From Symbiodinium microadriaticum (taxonomy: Eukaryota > Sar > Dinophyceae > Suessiales > Symbiodiniaceae), in NCBI GenBank assembly GCA_001939145.1, contig LSRX01000047.1, positions 995,216 to 1,059,215 of the forward strand: a stretch of 64,000 nt of DNA, written 5' to 3'. Positions 62,161 through 64,000 of this stretch are shown here, piece by piece (position 1 is the first letter of the stretch; every line of letters starts with the position of its first letter). The notes under the pieces are model-generated. The model was not told where the DNA came from, made no database searches, and saw only the letters and a list, made by a program, of their open reading frames with translations. Position numbers and translations under genes: made by a program.

Positions 62161-62341
62161 ACCTTGGGGCAGGATTTCCGAGGCCGGGACATTCAGCTCT
62201 TTCGCAAGGCGTCTTTCCACGACGTCCTACGGGTTGGGGGGTTTGGGGTCTAGGGTTCATTACGGTTTAGGCCTGTGAAAATGAGCCGTTCCAGACTCCG
62301 AGAAGGTTTCGGGATTTACTTCGAACAGCAAAGCGACATAT

Positions 62342-62408
62342 CCCTAACCCTCCAGGTGCCTACTGTATAGGGCCTTAAGGGCTCTAGTAGGTACCTGGGG
62401 GGTTAGGG
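62342..62408. mobile_element. family A palindromic element (A10)
   Basis: 67 bp, the shortest copy, with a deletion in the right arm; intact termini and perfect 3-bp duplication TAT (62339-62341, 62409-62411). Confidence 0.9.
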
Positions 62409-62559
62409 TATACTATGCTAGCACCACAAGCCGAACCAGCATGTTGGAGTAACGGCAAAGTAGGCTTGACCATAGGGATCTGAGCTCAGTTGGTGAGGGC
62501 TCCGGCTTCTGTTTTAAACTTCGACTGATATATGGGGCCGACCCTGAAAGCAGAAACAG

Positions 62560-62830
62560 CCTAAAACCCTAATTCGTTGGACTCTCAAACCCCAAAGCCT
62601 ACCTACCAAAAGCCTTGCCACTTGCCCCCCCACCACTCCGAAGCTCCAAAGCCCCACCCCGCAAATCTTGAACCTGGGACCTGCAACCCCTAATCAAACC
62701 CTACACCCTCAACCATATTCTTTACCCTAAACCCCAAACCTTCTAAACCCTATGAGCCCTAAAACCCGGTAAAACCCAAACCTCCCAAAACCCAAAACCA
62801 AAACCCTCAACCTTGTAAAGCCTAAACCCT
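62560..62830 (-). repeat. degenerate CCCTAAA-like cluster
   Basis: CCCTAAACC, CCCAAACC and CCCTCAACC units through C-rich DNA. No gene. Confidence 0.75.
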
Positions 62831-62936
62831 AAGGGTCCAAGTACCTCATAATCATATACTCTCCCAAATATTATTAACCTAGATTGCGACTGTACGCAAC
62901 CAAAGTACCTCATTATTGGGTCCTTTGGGCCCTTAG
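62831..62936. mobile_element. family D element (D4)
   Basis: AAGGGTCCAAGTACCTCATA and ATCATATACTCTCC at the left; CAAAGTACCTCATTATTGGG TCCTTTGGGCCCTT at the right. More diverged than D1-D3. Confidence 0.55.
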
Positions 62937-63019
62937 GGAAACCCCAAATCCCCCAAAAAAAATGGAACTCAAAAGTTGCGAATTGCTTTCACGGGAAGGT
63001 GTGATGCCACGCCCAAGAA

Positions 63020-63120
63020 ACGGCTTCAGGGTTTAGGGTTTAGGGTCCTGGGTTTAGGGTTGAGGGTTTAGGGTTCTGGGTTTAGGGGTTTAGGGTTTCA
63101 AGCTTAGGTTTCACGGCTTT
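63020..63120 (+). repeat. TTTAGGG-like run
   Basis: GGTTTAGGG units with CCTGGG and TTGAGG interruptions. A half-palindrome resembling family C/G (GGTTACCATGCCCTTACCAT) follows at 63239. Confidence 0.85.
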
Positions 63121-63584
63121 CGGGCTTTAGTGTGTAGGGCTTCACGGTATTGAAGTCGCTTGTCAGGCTTGGGGTTTTTGAGGTCAGGGGTTTCAGACTG
63201 TAGGGAATGTTCCTTTGCTCTCAACTGTGGTTCCTTCTGGTTACCATGCCCTTACCATGGTATCCGCGACAGCATAAACCCATGTTGTAGACGCAGAGAC
63301 AACTACATTGGCAGGTAGTGGGAGCCAAAGGAGTAATGCACACATATACGACCATGCACAATCAAGACTGCAACACAGAGCATGTCTTTGCCCCGCAACC
63401 GAACTCGGAGTTATTTATGGAGAAGCTACATGAGCAACACGTTTGGGGTCGGGGGGGGTTTAGGGGCAAAAGAGGGCTAAGACCCTAGGCGAAACCAAAA
63501 GGCTTAAATCACCACCCTAGATCGTCGCAGCTGGTCACCTAGAGCTAAAGTAGCTTTCAATCTCGTTGGCTGTAGGACTCCCCA

Positions 63585-63935
63585 ACCCTAAACCCGACAC
63601 CCTAAAGCCCTAAACTTCCCGAAACCCTCAGCCCCAAACTTCTCTAGCCCTAATTAAACCCCAAATTCCCTAAACTCTGAACCCTAAACCCTAAACTTGC
63701 CTAAAGCCTAATCTCTTTTGGCCTCAAATGACCCGGAGCCCACACGGTGCCTTGAAAAGCCGCGAGAGCAGGGCATCCTTCTTCGTGGCATTCCAGTCCG
63801 GCCAAAGCGGCTGGTGCGCAGGCACCTGGGTTCAGGGATTAGGGTTTAGGAAAGTTTGGGGTTTAGGATTTAGGCTGTGGGGTTTTGGGTTTAGGGCTTG
63901 GGGTATAGGGTTTAGGGTCTGGGTTTAGGGTTTAG
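63585..63935. repeat. telomere-like clusters, opposing
   Basis: CCCTAAACCC units (63585-63705) and GGTTTAGGG units (63830-63935). Frames over the second block are artefacts. Confidence 0.85.
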
Positions 63936-63976
63936 GATCCGATAAGAACCCTGAAAAGGAACTACAATGGAGACAA
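63936..63976. mobile_element. family C right half (C7)
   Basis: GGATCCGATAAGAACCCTGA then AAAGGAACTACAATGGAGAC matches the right arm of family C. It is cut off from a left arm, which may have been replaced by the telomere-like run. Confidence 0.6.
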
Positions 63977-64000
63977 GGCCTGGTCGGGAGCGTTCCTCAT

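Noticed and set aside
62475..62530. tRNA-like GAGCTCAGTTGG (box A-like) with CTTCGACTGA (box B-like) downstream
   Set aside because: Spacing is about 8 nt too short, no anticodon or acceptor stem pairs, and box B is poor; at most a tRNA-derived relic.
1..64000. Relict dinoflagellate spliced-leader sequence, rRNA, CRISPR array, reverse transcriptase or transposase
   Set aside because: Looked for by eye on both strands; none seen. The tandem repeats have no CRISPR-like spacer structure.

Overview
ORGANISM. This is nuclear eukaryotic DNA of roughly even base composition. It has no bacterial-style gene packing, no long ORF outside simple repeats, and very many short, degenerate runs of TTTAGGG/CCCTAAA in both orientations. 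TTTAGGG is the plant/alveolate-type telomere heptamer. Together with very sparse short exon-like islands, abundant trinucleotide and tetranucleotide microsatellites and no recognisable LTR or LINE protein, this fits a large-genome dinoflagellate (Symbiodiniaceae-like) best. That is an inference, not a proof; no rRNA, tRNA, spliced-leader or organelle gene was found to confirm it.

WHAT IS SOLID. (1) Short palindromic, non-coding elements of MITE/foldback type, in several families. Family A (67-94 bp, termini CCCTAACC...GGTTAGGG, inner core GGTACCTACTATATAGGG) has ten copies including a dimer; four have perfect 3-bp flanking duplications (CCT, TAA, CTG, TAT). Families B-G are recurrent or single elements with other terminal inverted repeats; one G copy has a perfect 4-bp duplication TTGA. 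At 24.0-24.3 kb a family A element sits inside one of two tandem G units, and the uninterrupted unit supplies the empty site. (2) Telomere-like heptamer clusters across almost the whole window, locally organised into period-21, period-28, period-42 and ~67-bp minisatellites. (3) A 114-bp minisatellite with eight visually identical copies of its core at 40.2-41.1 kb, a long GTA/GCA tract interrupted by 142 N at 33.9 kb, and many microsatellites.

CODING CONTENT. Length alone does not make any frame here significant: in random sequence of this size dozens of stop-free frames of 90 codons are expected. I therefore picked candidates by codon-like composition (C/G-ending codons), natural-looking peptide composition, plausible AG|G acceptors and GT donors, or duplication with synonymous changes. 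The best are a cysteine-rich exon with folate-receptor-like Cys spacing (59.4-59.7 kb, minus), a compact 82-aa frame (45.4-45.6 kb, minus), an 85-aa frame (41.8-42.1 kb, plus), a three-exon minus-strand candidate (38.6-39.5 kb), a minus-strand cluster with a hydrophobic exon in a stretch poor in telomere-like repeats (29.2-29.95 kb), a two-exon candidate around a GT-repeat intron (43.1-43.6 kb), a minus-strand frame broken by one TGA (56.1-56.5 kb) and an exon-sized duplication with only synonymous changes in its coding part (0.3-0.55 kb). Apart from the Cys-rich exon no family was recognised.

LAYOUT. 0-6.7 kb: duplicated exon, trinucleotide tracts, families A, F and C. 6.7-17 kb: telomere-like clusters alternating with families A-E and small exon candidates. 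17-24.6 kb: ambiguous coding locus, Gly-Lys-rich frame, families A, C, E and the nested G/A insertion. 25.4-27.2 kb: closely spaced exon candidates. 28-37.5 kb: fewer telomere-like repeats, more microsatellites and several exon candidates. 38.6-46.9 kb: the most gene-like part, interrupted by the 114-bp minisatellite. 47-56 kb: mostly telomere-like and tetranucleotide repeats. 56-60 kb: four exon candidates. 60.5-64 kb: telomere-like DNA with families A, D and C. No operon, pathway or multi-gene system can be reconstructed; the noteworthy system is the set of small palindromic elements and their relation to the telomere-like background.
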